Assembly (NCBI GenBank): GCA_018364155.1
Contig: JAGZMM010000006.1
Span: 1 to 64,000 of the forward strand
Reading direction: 5' to 3'
Source: Clostridiales bacterium
GTDB taxonomy: Bacteria; Bacillota; Clostridia; Oscillospirales; Acutalibacteraceae
Length of the DNA stretch: 64,000 nucleotides
The position numbers and the translations under genes are program-made. The notes below the pieces were generated by a model that made no database searches, had not been told where the DNA came from, and saw only the letters and a list, made by a program, of their open reading frames with translations. Every line of letters begins with the position of its first letter. Positions within the stretch are counted from its first letter, which is position 1. Positions 54,213 to 62,795 of this stretch are shown in pieces.

Positions 54213-57200
54213 ATGAAACTCAAAAAGCTGTTGAGTGTAGTTCTCGCTGTTATGATGATCGTGAGCATGATGAGCTTCGGATCGGTTATGGCGTTTGCGG
54301 CGGATTCCTATACCGCCAGCGCCGACCGGGAGGTCTACGGAATTGCGGATCCGATCGTTGTAACCGTCAAAGCCCCTGCGTCGGCGGCAAAGGTGTACTT
54401 AGCCAACGAATCCGGCGCGGGCCTGGTTTCCGACCGAGTCTCTACCCCCAATGCAGACGGCACCAATACCTGGACCATCACCCTTAACGTAGCCACCATG
54501 GGTGAGCGCACCCTGAAGGTTATGGCGGACGGCGTGGATACCGGCGTTACCGTTTCCTTCAAGATCGTGCAGAAGTATGAGCCGGACGTCCCGGACTATG
54601 AGGAGCCGACCTTTATCAGCGCCAACGGCCCCACTTCTGCGGCGGTCAACGAGCTGTTCCCGGTGACCGTGGTAACCGGCAAGGGCACCACCCAGGTCGC
54701 GCTCTTTAATGAGTACGGCAACGGTATGGTCAGCACCCGCCTTTACTCGGAGAACGACGACGGCACCCGTAGCTGGGTTTTGATGACCAGCGTGGGCAGC
54801 CGCGGCATCCGTAATTTTACGGTGAAGTATGCGGACGACTCCAAGAGATGGATCGACTCTGGGAAAACCTTCACCGTCAGTGTGGGCGCCTACCAGCCGG
54901 AAGAGTTTGAACCGGCCGATTCCAAGAGCCGTTCTTCCGTGCATGACCCGTCCATCGTCAAGGATAAGGACACGGGCGAGTACTACATCTTCGGTTCCAA
55001 TCAGGGCGTGGCCAAGTCCTCCGACCTGATTAACTGGAGCAGCGTGCGCACGAGCCTTTACGGCTCCGATATCGCTTCCAACCTGGACCTGTCCTTCGCA
55101 GGCTATAAGGATGGTTCCACCAACGCCGGCAACGGCACCGCCATTTGGGCGCCTTGCGTCATCTATAATAAGGATTTCGTCAACAAGGACGGCACCAAGG
55201 GCGCTTACATGATCTACTATCCGGCGTCTTCCAACTATAAGCGTGGCGTCATCGGCTTTGCCACTTCCCAGTCCATCACTGGCCCGTATACCTTCGGCGC
55301 CAACGTGGTTTACTCTGGCTTTACCACCTGCGGCGGCCCGGACGAGCCCGGTGTCACAGTGGACACCATCTATACCAATACCCATCTGGATGAGCTGATC
55401 GCAGCCGGTACCCTGGAAGGCTTCAACAACGACTGGGTCCTGGCGGACGGTACCTACAACGTGGCCGAGTATCCCCAGTGCATCGACCCCGCTGTCTTTA
55501 CGGATAAGGATGGCAAGATGTGGATGGTATACGGTTCTCACGCGGGCGGCATCTGGCTGCTGGAAATTGACGCGGCCACCGGTATGCCCAAATACCCGGG
55601 TAAGGACGGCACCACCGAGGCCGGCCTGCAGATCGACCGTTACTTCGGCATCCGCATCCAGAGCGGCTACTCTCTGGGCGGCGAAGGCCCGTACATTGTG
55701 TACGACCCGGTTTCCGATTACTACTACCTTGACGTGACCTACGGCCAGATCACTGAAGGTTACAACCAGCGCCTCTTCCGTTCCAAGGACGTCACCGGTC
55801 CCTATGTGGACATCACCGGCAAGAACGGTGCGGTCGGCGAGGATGTGACCAATCTGGACGAATACGGCGTCAAGATCATGGGCAACTATGACTTCTCCAA
55901 CCTTAGCAAAGGCTACAAGCATGGCGGCCACGACTCCATGATCGTGGTGGACGGCCAGCTTTACAACATCTATCACCAGCGGTTTGAAACCGGCGGTAAC
56001 CATCAGAACCGCATCCATCAGATGTTCCGTAACGAAGAGGGATGGCCGGTCATGGCCGTCTACGAGAACGCCGGCGATCAGATTTCCGAGACCGGCTATG
56101 CGCTCGACGAGATTGTGGGCGACTATGAATTTGTCGACCACGGTACTCTTACCAGCTCCTACATGCAGGATACCCTGCTTGTCACGCTCAATGCCGACGG
56201 CACCATCACCGGCGACGTCGAAGGCACCTGGGGCATGACCGAGGGCACCTATTACATGAACGCGGTCATCAACGGCGTGACCTATAAGGGCGTGTTCTAT
56301 AAGCAGCAGGATGAATCTGGTCTCAAGCGCCAGGTTATGACCTTCTCTGCTTACGGCAGCAACAACACCGCTATCTGGGGTTCCCGCTTGTCTACCAGCG
56401 ACAGCGACTTTGAGGCGGTCAACGCCGCGGCGGCTAAGCTGAGCGTGCCGTCCTCCACTTCTGTGGATCTGCCCCTGCGCTCTACCGGCGATTTCGGCAC
56501 CACCGTGTTCTGGGCCACCAGCGATGCGTCTGTGATCAAGGCCTGCGGGGAAATCACCCGTGCCGACGAAAACAAGACTGCCACTCTGACTGCAGTTGTC
56601 ATGAGAAACGGCGCTTTGACCATCAAGGAATTCAATGTTCGTGTCAATAAGGCTGCCGAGGGTACGGAAGCCTACAGCGGTGCCCCGCTTTACAATTACA
56701 ATTTCGGCACCAACGACGGCTTCTATACCAAGAACTCCGGCAATCTTGTGGGCATCGGCACCATGGTCGGTTCCGCGTCTGCTTATAACGACGCCGATAA
56801 GAGCATGGTCCTGTCTGTTGCCAACGAAAACGATTCCAGAGCCAATTACCTCAAGCTCCCCTCCGATACCTTCCAGGGCATCACCGAGGGATTCAGCATC
56901 GGTATGTGGGTCAAGACCACCGGCTCCACCTCGATCTTTGAGGCTGAAAGCGATTGGGTGATTCTCAAAATTGATTCGGCGAAAGTTCCTTCTGACCAGT
57001 GGTCTTATGTAATGTATACGATTAACAAGGAATCCATTGCTCTTTACGTTGATGGCGAACAGGTTGCCTATAAGGAAGAGGATTTATCCTATCTTTTCGC
57101 CAACAAAGATTTTGACGAAATGGACGTCCGCGTGGGCGCGGGCCAAGGCACCGTCTACATCGACGACCTGACCATCTATGGCACGGCGCTGACCGCTTCC

Positions 57201-57749
57201 GAGGCCAAATCCCTGGTCGACCCGAACTCGGCCTGGCAGACCTCCTGGAAGATCGACTTCGGCACTGAAACTTCTCCGATTCAGGGCGGCTTCACCCAGA
57301 TGACCGAGAAGACCGTCTACAACAAGAAGCTGGAACTCCTCCAGGCGTACGGCTTTGACCGCGAGATCAATTCCTATAAGACCGCGGCGGGCGGCGCGAA
57401 GATCTGCGACTTTGTGTATGCGGAAGGCGGCGCGGAATATAAGTTCATGGTAGACCTGCCCAACGGCACCTATCGTGTCTTTATGTACACCGGCGCGAAG
57501 GATTCCATCAATACCACCCACTTCTACTTCCAGGACAACAAGGACGACGTACATACCCAGATTACGCCCGAAGGCGTTGCTTCGGATAACTACGGCGGAC
57601 CGAACACCTATAACGTGGAAGTGACCGACGGCAAGCTGACGATCACCATCTGGGGCGATGCTGAAGAAGCCCAGGCTTATGCCCAGGCTTACGGCGGATC
57701 CGCTATGAGCGGCCGTATCGGCTCCATTGAGATCACCAAGATCGGCTAA
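54213..57749 (+). CDS. Secreted GH43 family glycoside hydrolase, arabinan endo-1,5-alpha-L-arabinosidase-like
   Basis: The 1178-residue protein has a signal peptide (about 1-30, AFAA cleavage) and two Ig-like beta repeats (about 32-120 and 125-225). The GH43 five-bladed propeller follows, with base D245 (HDPSIVKD), D425 (CIDPAVF) and acid E491 (GGEGPYIVYDP). A beta domain comes next (about 650-740), then a bacterial Ig-like part, a LamG/concanavalin-like domain (about 850-1000) and a galactose-binding-like C-terminus (from about 1025, IDFGTET...). It should cut arabinan side chains of pectin outside the cell. No cell-wall anchor is seen. Codon use is strongly biased as in highly expressed genes. 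AAAGGGG lies upstream of the ATG. Confidence 0.88.
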   Translation: MKLKKLLSVVLAVMMIVSMMSFGSVMAFAADSYTASADREVYGIADPIVVTVKAPASAAKVYLANESGAGLVSDRVSTPNADGTNTWTITLNVATMGERTLKVMADGVDTGVTVSFKIVQKYEPDVPDYEEPTFISANGPTSAAVNELFPVTVVTGKGTTQVALFNEYGNGMVSTRLYSENDDGTRSWVLMTSVGSRGIRNFTVKYADDSKRWIDSGKTFTVSVGAYQPEEFEPADSKSRSSVHDPSIVKDKDTGEYYIFGSNQGVAKSSDLINWSSVRTSLYGSDIASNLDLSFAGYKDGSTNAGNGTAIWAPCVIYNKDFVNKDGTKGAYMIYYPASSNYKRGVIGFATSQSITGPYTFGANVVYSGFTTCGGPDEPGVTVDTIYTNTHLDELIAAGTLEGFNNDWVLADGTYNVAEYPQCIDPAVFTDKDGKMWMVYGSHAGGIWLLEIDAATGMPKYPGKDGTTEAGLQIDRYFGIRIQSGYSLGGEGPYIVYDPVSDYYYLDVTYGQITEGYNQRLFRSKDVTGPYVDITGKNGAVGEDVTNLDEYGVKIMGNYDFSNLSKGYKHGGHDSMIVVDGQLYNIYHQRFETGGNHQNRIHQMFRNEEGWPVMAVYENAGDQISETGYALDEIVGDYEFVDHGTLTSSYMQDTLLVTLNADGTITGDVEGTWGMTEGTYYMNAVINGVTYKGVFYKQQDESGLKRQVMTFSAYGSNNTAIWGSRLSTSDSDFEAVNAAAAKLSVPSSTSVDLPLRSTGDFGTTVFWATSDASVIKACGEITRADENKTATLTAVVMRNGALTIKEFNVRVNKAAEGTEAYSGAPLYNYNFGTNDGFYTKNSGNLVGIGTMVGSASAYNDADKSMVLSVANENDSRANYLKLPSDTFQGITEGFSIGMWVKTTGSTSIFEAESDWVILKIDSAKVPSDQWSYVMYTINKESIALYVDGEQVAYKEEDLSYLFANKDFDEMDVRVGAGQGTVYIDDLTIYGTALTASEAKSLVDPNSAWQTSWKIDFGTETSPIQGGFTQMTEKTVYNKKLELLQAYGFDREINSYKTAAGGAKICDFVYAEGGAEYKFMVDLPNGTYRVFMYTGAKDSINTTHFYFQDNKDDVHTQITPEGVASDNYGGPNTYNVEVTDGKLTITIWGDAEEAQAYAQAYGGSAMSGRIGSIEITKIG

Positions 57750-57780
57750 GCAAAAGTTCCATCGCTTATTTGAGTAAGCG

Positions 57781-57815
57781 GCAAAAAGGGCGGGATTTTT
57801 TCCCGCCCTTTTTGC
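57781..57815 (+). terminator. Rho-independent terminator after the GH43 gene
   Basis: A 15-bp stem (57781-57795 with 57801-57815) around a T5 loop, with T-rich end of the right arm, lies 32 nt after the stop. Confidence 0.92.
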
Positions 57816-57919
57816 TTGCCTGAAAAGCAATCCAGACAGTTATGGCCGGTTGTCTGGGAAGAATCTGGCGGCTGGCTGCGAACGCAATGCAGTGCCTTAC
57901 ATAACCCAAAGCCAAAAAA

Positions 57920-57948
57920 GGGCCTTCCGGTAGAAACCCGGAAGGCCC
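57920..57948 (-). terminator. Terminator of the 63-residue small gene
   Basis: On the minus strand an 11-bp GC stem is followed by a T6 run; it begins 6 nt after the stop codon of the small gene. Confidence 0.88.
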
Positions 57949-57953
57949 AAAAC

Positions 57954-58145
57954 TTACTGGAAATTCATTTGACTGGGAAGATAGAAGGACGGATAAAAAG
58001 AAGAAGCATTCTGATACATAGGCGTCCCCTGGGGAACCAGCCGGCCGCCGCTTTGGTTAAGAATCAGCATGGAAGCTTTCGCAGGATTTTGCATCCAGCC
58101 CGGAATGGGATTCTCCTGCGGATTGTTGCAATGAATGATGTTCAA
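57954..58145 (-). CDS. Small protein of unknown function (63 residues)
   Basis: A TTG start with a strong GGGGAGG site 9 nt upstream opens 63 codons. The product begins NIIHCNNPQENPIPGW, is rich in Asn, Pro and Ser and ends with repeated aromatic-Pro motifs (SSFYPSFYLPSQ). It has no membrane helix. The stop is followed after 6 nt by a textbook terminator, which supports a real gene. No family recognised; the codons upstream of the TTG in this frame have no support. Confidence 0.55.
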   Translation of the reverse strand: MNIIHCNNPQENPIPGWMQNPAKASMLILNQSGGRLVPQGTPMYQNASSFYPSFYLPSQMNFQ

Positions 58146-58333
58146 GTAAACAAACCTCCCCTCTTTGAAACCTGTACCGGAGGGTACGAAAAAGACCATT
58201 ACCAGCCTATGCGCCAAAAGGAAAATGAGTGACAAGCATAGGGGAAAGATAGAGGAAGGCCGGGTCGGCGTTTCTGGCGGCTGCCGCTTAAAAAGGCAGA
58301 CCGCAAACAAACGGTCCGCCCGAAAGAAACAAT

Positions 58334-58681
58334 CTATTTTTCCAGCATGTCGAACAGTAAGGACAAGATACGCAGCACTTCGTTCTGTTGCTCAAGGGGA
58401 AATCTCTCCAGCCTTCTCTGAAACCAGGCCCACTGCAAATTCGACGAATTATGGATAGAAGCAGGGGTATGATTGAAAAGATCCTGGATTTCAACCTGAA
58501 GCCCACCCGCGATTTTACTGAGGGTTTCCAACGTTGGATTTTGTTCGCCCCGCTCAATGTGCCCCAAATGCGCGCTGGTCAGCTTGGATTGGTATGCCAA
58601 TTCTTCTTGGCTCCATCCACGCTGCATGCGAAGTTTTCGGATATGCTTTCCAACGGAAAGGTTGATGTCCGTATTCGACAT
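58334..58681 (-). CDS. XRE-family transcriptional regulator
   Basis: The 115-residue protein has an N-terminal HTH domain (VGKHIRKLRMQRGWSQEELAYQSKLTSAHLGHIERGEQNPTLETL), followed by a short helical C-terminus (ERFPLEQQNEVLRILSLLFDMLEK). It starts at 58681 with AGGTGG 7 nt upstream. Its target is unknown; a divergent DUF6514 gene lies 294 nt away. Confidence 0.88.
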   Translation of the reverse strand: MSNTDINLSVGKHIRKLRMQRGWSQEELAYQSKLTSAHLGHIERGEQNPTLETLSKIAGGLQVEIQDLFNHTPASIHNSSNLQWAWFQRRLERFPLEQQNEVLRILSLLFDMLEK

Positions 58682-58700
58682 GATATCACCACCTGGAGTC

Positions 58701-58729
58701 ATCATACGCTATATTCTGATATTTCACAA
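58701..58729 (-). promoter_or_regulatory. Promoter of the XRE gene
   Basis: On the minus strand TTGTGA and TATGAT are 17 nt apart, giving a very short leader. The rest of the divergent gap (58730-58974) is AT-rich and shows no gene. Confidence 0.45.
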
Positions 58730-58974
58730 AGTATTATAGTATAAGCGACAAAATAAAAAATACTCTTGCGCCTAAAAAGAACGCCTATCGTAATTTTTAT
58801 GAAATACAATCGTTTTTAAGGAAAGAAGGAAAGAAAAAAGTAATGTTTTTACATGAAAATCAGTTTCAAATCTTTTATAATTTGATTTGGAATTATTAGT
58901 AAAAAATATTGTATTTTGCAAATTACAGGTCTATAATGTTCCGGGGGGAATTTAGCAAGGAGGAATCAAATAAG

Positions 58975-59208
58975 ATGCACAGGTACACCGTATGTGAAAA
59001 CGAGATGACTTCAGAGGAATTGGGAACATATCGGTCCTATGGGCTTGCCTACCGCGAAGAGGACGGAAGGCAGGCAAGGATTGCGGACATTTCCTTAGAC
59101 CGCGCACAGGTGGAAATTTTGGCGCAGAAATGCAACGAGTTTGGCCTCGAAACCATACATGTATTTGACGCCATCGAAAACTTTTTTGCCGAGCAAGCAG
59201 CCCTGTAA
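58975..59208 (+). CDS. DUF6514 family protein
   Basis: The 77-residue protein reads YTVCENEMTSEELGTYRSYGLAY near the start and ADISLDRAQVEILAQKCNEFGLETIHVFDAIENF later, the pattern of the short DUF6514 proteins of Clostridia. Function unknown. The ATG at 58975 is chosen because AGGAGG lies 10 nt upstream. The stop codon lies inside the left arm of the following palindrome. Confidence 0.8.
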   Translation: MHRYTVCENEMTSEELGTYRSYGLAYREEDGRQARIADISLDRAQVEILAQKCNEFGLETIHVFDAIENFFAEQAAL

Positions 59209-59251
59209 TAAGAAAGAGCCGCCCAAATATTTGGGCGGCTCTTTCTTATTA
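59206..59251. terminator. Perfect 46-bp palindrome, bidirectional terminator
   Basis: Two 23-nt arms (59206-59228 and 59229-59251) are exactly complementary. The first bases of the left arm are the stop codon of the DUF6514 gene. Confidence 0.85.
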
Positions 59252-59252
59252 C

Positions 59253-59290
59253 AAAGGACCCTGGAAGGGAATCCGTTTCCAGGGTCCTTT
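59253..59290. terminator. Terminator of hsp20
   Basis: A 14-bp stem (59253-59266 with 59277-59290) around a 10-nt loop lies 9 nt after the hsp20 stop codon on the minus strand. Confidence 0.8.
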
Positions 59291-59298
59291 TCTTGATT

Positions 59299-59724
59299 TT
59301 ATTTGATATCGATTTGACGGGTTGACGGAGGCGTTTCCTCCTTCTTAGGAAGCGTAAGCTCCAGAATGCCGTTTTGATAAGAAGCGGAAATGGCGTCTGC
59401 TTTGACGTTGGCGATGTTAAAGCTTCTGGAGAAGGAACCGTAGCGGCGTTCCTTACGAACGAACTTGTGCTGGTTCTCTTCCATCTCGGAGTTGTGTTCC
59501 CCGTGGATGACCAAATAGTCCCCGTCCACATCAATGTGGATGTCTTCCTTTGCGAAACCGGGAAGCTCCGCCTGAAGGACGTATTTATCGCCCTTGTCTA
59601 CAATATCGGTGCGAAACTGTGAGACATTGCCGCCAAAGGCGTCACCGAAAAAGTTGCGCTCAAAGTTGTCCAGGTAATCAAACAGGCTTTTTTCATTGCG
59701 TCCAAAAGGCATCAGATCAAACAT
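59299..59724 (-). CDS. Small heat-shock protein Hsp20 (alpha-crystallin family)
   Basis: The 141-residue ATP-independent chaperone has an alpha-crystallin domain (about 38-128): YVLQAELPGFAKEDIHIDVDGDYLVIHGEH, RRYGSFSRSFNI and NGILELTLPKKE, the last being the conserved GxLxxxxPK motif. The N-terminus MFDLMPFGRNEKSLFDYLDNFERNFF is typical. AGGAGG precedes the ATG. A CIRCE element lies 173 nt upstream, indicating HrcA control. Confidence 0.95.
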   Translation of the reverse strand: MFDLMPFGRNEKSLFDYLDNFERNFFGDAFGGNVSQFRTDIVDKGDKYVLQAELPGFAKEDIHIDVDGDYLVIHGEHNSEMEENQHKFVRKERRYGSFSRSFNIANVKADAISASYQNGILELTLPKKEETPPSTRQIDIK

Positions 59725-59896
59725 ACAAATCCCTCCTATGATGAATGCGTTGTGTAAGATATAGCGGTTAGTTTGCTTTCACAGGAATCATTGGATTCGC
59801 CTTCCTTCGCTGTGCTTTCTTTTTCCTTTCAACATTTTTTATTATAGGAGCCGGTTGTGACAAAATATGAGATGAAATATGAAATATCTGTTAAAA

Positions 59897-59923
59897 TTAG
59901 CACTCTAAATAATAGAGTGCTAA
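59897..59923 (-). promoter_or_regulatory. CIRCE element (HrcA operator)
   Basis: The sequence is a perfect TTAGCACTC-N9-GAGTGCTAA. In Firmicutes HrcA binds it upstream of groESL and dnaK operons. Here the next gene on the minus strand is hsp20; on the plus strand no gene starts nearby. Confidence 0.92.
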
Positions 59924-59938
59924 TTGAGACAAAAAAAG

Positions 59939-59967
59939 ACCGGGATAGAACACAAGTCCATCCCGGT
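59939..59967 (-). terminator. Terminator of the 32-residue membrane peptide gene
   Basis: An 8-bp stem (59939-59946 with 59960-59967) is followed on the minus strand by CTTTTTTT, 18 nt after the stop. It separates the peptide gene from the CIRCE element. Confidence 0.8.
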
Positions 59968-59985
59968 AATCAAATTCGAACGGCT

Positions 59986-60084
59986 TTAATGACAGCGTTT
60001 GAGCAGAAAGCGGAAGAACAAAAGCAACCCTGCCGGTACCCCGACCAGGACGGCAACGCTTGCCAGAATCAACAACATCGACAT
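59986..60084 (-). CDS. Single-pass membrane peptide, 32 residues
   Basis: An ATG with AGAGGTGA upstream opens 32 codons. The peptide is a single hydrophobic helix (about residues 3-24, MLLILASVAVLVGVPAGLLL) with a basic end (RFLLKRCH). An extended -10 element (TGCTATACT) lies about 35 nt upstream and a terminator 18 nt downstream, so it looks like a complete transcription unit. Size and layout recall small regulatory membrane proteins or type I toxins; no family was recognised and function is open. Confidence 0.55.
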   Translation of the reverse strand: MSMLLILASVAVLVGVPAGLLLFFRFLLKRCH

Positions 60085-60171
60085 ACTGCTCACCTCTCTT
60101 TGCAGCTCTGAGTATAGCACAAGAGAGATAAACGCAGTGTTATTTCCCAGCTTCGCTCGGTGAAGATTGTG

Positions 60172-60627
60172 TTAAGACTCGCCGGATTCTTTCTCTGATT
60201 CCTCGCAAAGGGGAGGGGCCTTGTCCGAAGCCTTTTGCTGCTGAGGCTTGTCGTCAAAGGTGTGCACGAAAAGGAACTTGCGGATGGCAAAAATCGCCGC
60301 AACCGCCAGAATACCGATCAAGGTTTCCAGGGTCGTGGTGTGATACACGATGATCTGGCGGGCAATGGCGTAAAGAAGCACTTCGATTGCGGCGCCAGGC
60401 GTATGTTTGATGAGCATTTTGATGAACTCCAGACCGATGACCAGCGCTAAGGCGTGGCCCAGGAAACCTTCGAAGGTGTCCACCGTCAATAGCTTGCCGT
60501 CAAAAAGACCCATTTCCTGGATCAGAGAAACCGAAGCCAGCAGGATGCTGATCAGGATTAGAATGGACACGGCAATTTCAATAAAGCCCGCGAGCCGGGT
60601 GATCCACTTATTGAGCCAGTTTTTCAT
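60172..60627 (-). CDS. PsiE-like four-helix membrane protein
   Basis: The 151-residue protein has four hydrophobic helices (about 14-35, 50-72, 80-100, 105-122). The segment GHALALVIGLEFIKMLIKHTPGAAIEVLLYAIARQIIVYHT is like the phosphate-starvation-inducible PsiE family, followed by a Glu/Lys/Ser-rich cytoplasmic tail. The start at 60627 is chosen for GGGAGGGAA just upstream. Function of the family is unknown. It is divergent from the patatin gene. Confidence 0.7.
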   Translation of the reverse strand: MKNWLNKWITRLAGFIEIAVSILILISILLASVSLIQEMGLFDGKLLTVDTFEGFLGHALALVIGLEFIKMLIKHTPGAAIEVLLYAIARQIIVYHTTTLETLIGILAVAAIFAIRKFLFVHTFDDKPQQQKASDKAPPLCEESEKESGES

Positions 60628-60893
60628 GGCGTTCCCTCCCACTTTTGATAGCTTTATTGTACCGTATGGCGCCGTGGGTGACAAGCGAAAATACAAGGAA
60701 AAAGAAAAAGCACAGAAAAAACTTGAAACGGGCGCCGAACCGTTTCAAATGCGGCTCTATACAAATGGCCTTCGGCCATCCACGCCAAAAACCATAGACA
60801 CACTTCCTTCGCTGTTTGAGCAGCTTTGCCGGCAGAGCCATACTTGTGAAGATTGGTGAATATACTCCAATAGAAACAAAAAAGGGGGAATAT

Positions 60894-61802
60894 ATGGTGC
60901 CTTTTGGAATGGCGTTTGCCGGAGGCGGAACCCGGGGAGCGGCGCATGTAGGGGTTTTGATGGCGCTGGAGGAACACGGCCTTAAACCGGACGCGGTGTC
61001 CGGCGCCAGTGCCGGCGGCATTGTGGCGGGCCTTTACGCAGCGGGATTTACCGCAAAAGAATTGCATGAGGTGGTAAAAGAGCTGTCCAAGAAAGGCATG
61101 CTGCTCGTCGACCCGGCCTATGGCGATATTTTCCTGGCTCTTGGACAATTTATCAGCCGTAGACCCTTGTCCCTGTCCGGCGTTCTCAAAGGGAACCGGC
61201 TCGAGCGCTATCTGGATACCCTCACCGAAGGAAAAAAGCTCTGTCAGCTGTCCATGCGCACGGTCATCCCAGCGGTGGACTTAATCAGTGGTCTGGTGGT
61301 TTCCTATACCAACCACCTGTTCGGCGTGCGCCCTATGCGGGGCGTGACTTGGGAAAACGAGGCCACCCTCAGCGAAGCCATGCGGGCCAGCGCAGCGGTT
61401 CCCGCCGTGTTCCGGCCCAAGGCAATCGGCAAACGCCGCCTGGTGGACGGGGGCGTGGTGGATATCCTCCCGGTGGACCTGCTGGTGGCCGCAGGAGAAG
61501 AAAACGTGCTGGCGGTGGACATTTCCGGAAGCTATCAGTGCCCCAAGCATCTGGACATTCTAGAGGTGGCTTCCCATTCGTTGGGGATTTTGCAGGATAG
61601 CCTTCGAGAGTGCAAGACAAGAGGGGAACGTCTCTTGCTCAAGCCGGCGCTGCCCGAAGATGCGGGCCTGCTGACCTTTTCTCAGATGGAGGACTGCGTG
61701 CAGGCGGGATACGAAGCGGCCAGCCGCATGATTCCCACCATTCGTGCGCTGTTTTCCCTGCAAGAGGACGACGGGGAAAGGGAGAGAAAAATGGCCCGCT
61801 AG
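60894..61802 (+). CDS. Patatin-like phospholipase
   Basis: The 302-residue lipid acyl hydrolase has the oxyanion loop AGGGTRGAAHVG (residues 9-20), the nucleophile S39 in GASAGG and the dyad Asp D185 in VDGG. No signal peptide or membrane helix is seen, so it is probably cytoplasmic or membrane-peripheral, like other bacterial RssA/YchK-type proteins. The ATG at 60894 is chosen for a GGGGG site 5 nt upstream and because homology begins here. Confidence 0.9.
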   Translation: MVPFGMAFAGGGTRGAAHVGVLMALEEHGLKPDAVSGASAGGIVAGLYAAGFTAKELHEVVKELSKKGMLLVDPAYGDIFLALGQFISRRPLSLSGVLKGNRLERYLDTLTEGKKLCQLSMRTVIPAVDLISGLVVSYTNHLFGVRPMRGVTWENEATLSEAMRASAAVPAVFRPKAIGKRRLVDGGVVDILPVDLLVAAGEENVLAVDISGSYQCPKHLDILEVASHSLGILQDSLRECKTRGERLLLKPALPEDAGLLTFSQMEDCVQAGYEAASRMIPTIRALFSLQEDDGERERKMAR

Positions 61803-61905
61803 GGGAAATCGGAAAAAGAAAGGACGGTATGGTAGAAGTTTTGAAAAAAATATGGTACACTATGAACAAAAATGAATGCCATACGAATGGGAGCCGAATA
61901 AACTT

Positions 61906-62586
61906 ATGCGCAAAACATCCATCCTGCTCGTAGAAGACGATGCCGATATCAGCAATATGCTTTGTGATCTCCTCACCCAAAACGAATATGCTGTGGAGCC
62001 TGCCTATTCGGGGACCGAGGCTATTTTGCTGATGGAGAAAAATGCCTATGATCTGGTGCTTCTAGACCTGATGCTGCCGGGCATTTCCGGGGAAGAGGTG
62101 CTCGCTCGGATCCGGCACAGCTCGGATGTACCGGTGATCGCCGTATCCGCAAAGGACGACACCCGCACGAAAATTCAGGTGCTCAAAAGCGGCGCGGACG
62201 ACTATGTGACCAAACCCTTTCATACCGATGAGCTGCTCGCCCGCATTGAGGCGCTTTTGCGGCGCAACAATGCTCGTCCGGTGGGCAGGGTGTTTCATTT
62301 TAAGGACATCACCCTGAATCCCTCCACCTTTGAAGTGAAGGTAGGGGAGGAGCCGGTCAGCCTTACGAAGCGGGAATACCTGATTTTGGAGCTGCTGATG
62401 AGCAATCCCAACAAGGTTTTTACCAAGAACAACATTTTTGAATCGGTTTGGAACGAGACCTTTCTGGGGGAGGACAATGCCGTCAACGTGCACATCAGCA
62501 ACATCCGCCAGAAGCTGGCCAAGATTAACGCCAGCCAGCCGTATATTCAGACCGTGTGGGGCATTGGGTTTAAGATGCATACGTAA
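61906..62586 (+). CDS. OmpR/PhoB-family response regulator
   Basis: The 226-residue protein has a receiver domain with acidic pocket EDD, phospho-acceptor D54 (LLDLMLPG) and K103 (TKPF), then a winged-helix DNA-binding domain (LTKREYLILELLMSNPNKVFTKNNIFESVW...VNVHISNIRQKL). A ten-residue upstream extension is open but unsupported. No kinase gene follows directly; a histidine kinase gene on the minus strand at the window end may or may not be its partner. Confidence 0.92.
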   Translation: MRKTSILLVEDDADISNMLCDLLTQNEYAVEPAYSGTEAILLMEKNAYDLVLLDLMLPGISGEEVLARIRHSSDVPVIAVSAKDDTRTKIQVLKSGADDYVTKPFHTDELLARIEALLRRNNARPVGRVFHFKDITLNPSTFEVKVGEEPVSLTKREYLILELLMSNPNKVFTKNNIFESVWNETFLGEDNAVNVHISNIRQKLAKINASQPYIQTVWGIGFKMHT

Positions 62587-62729
62587 TGAAGAAACACACG
62601 CAAGGAAAACCGCAGGCTTATTTTATGAAACGGCTTGCAGATGCCGCCTGAGCGCTCTTGTTCGATTCTATTTCAAACAGGCGGGGCGGTACTTTATGGG
62701 CTGCCGTAAAAGACGAATCCTGATAAAAC

Positions 62730-62767
62730 AAAAGAGCCTGGGGCAAGTGTGTGCCCCAGGCTCTTTT
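62730..62767. terminator. Bidirectional terminator between response regulator and hydrolase genes
   Basis: A 16-bp stem (62730-62745 with 62752-62767) has A4 and T4 ends and lies between converging genes. Confidence 0.9.
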
Positions 62768-62795
62768 CGCAGACGCAGCCTGCCAGCCGAATTGT

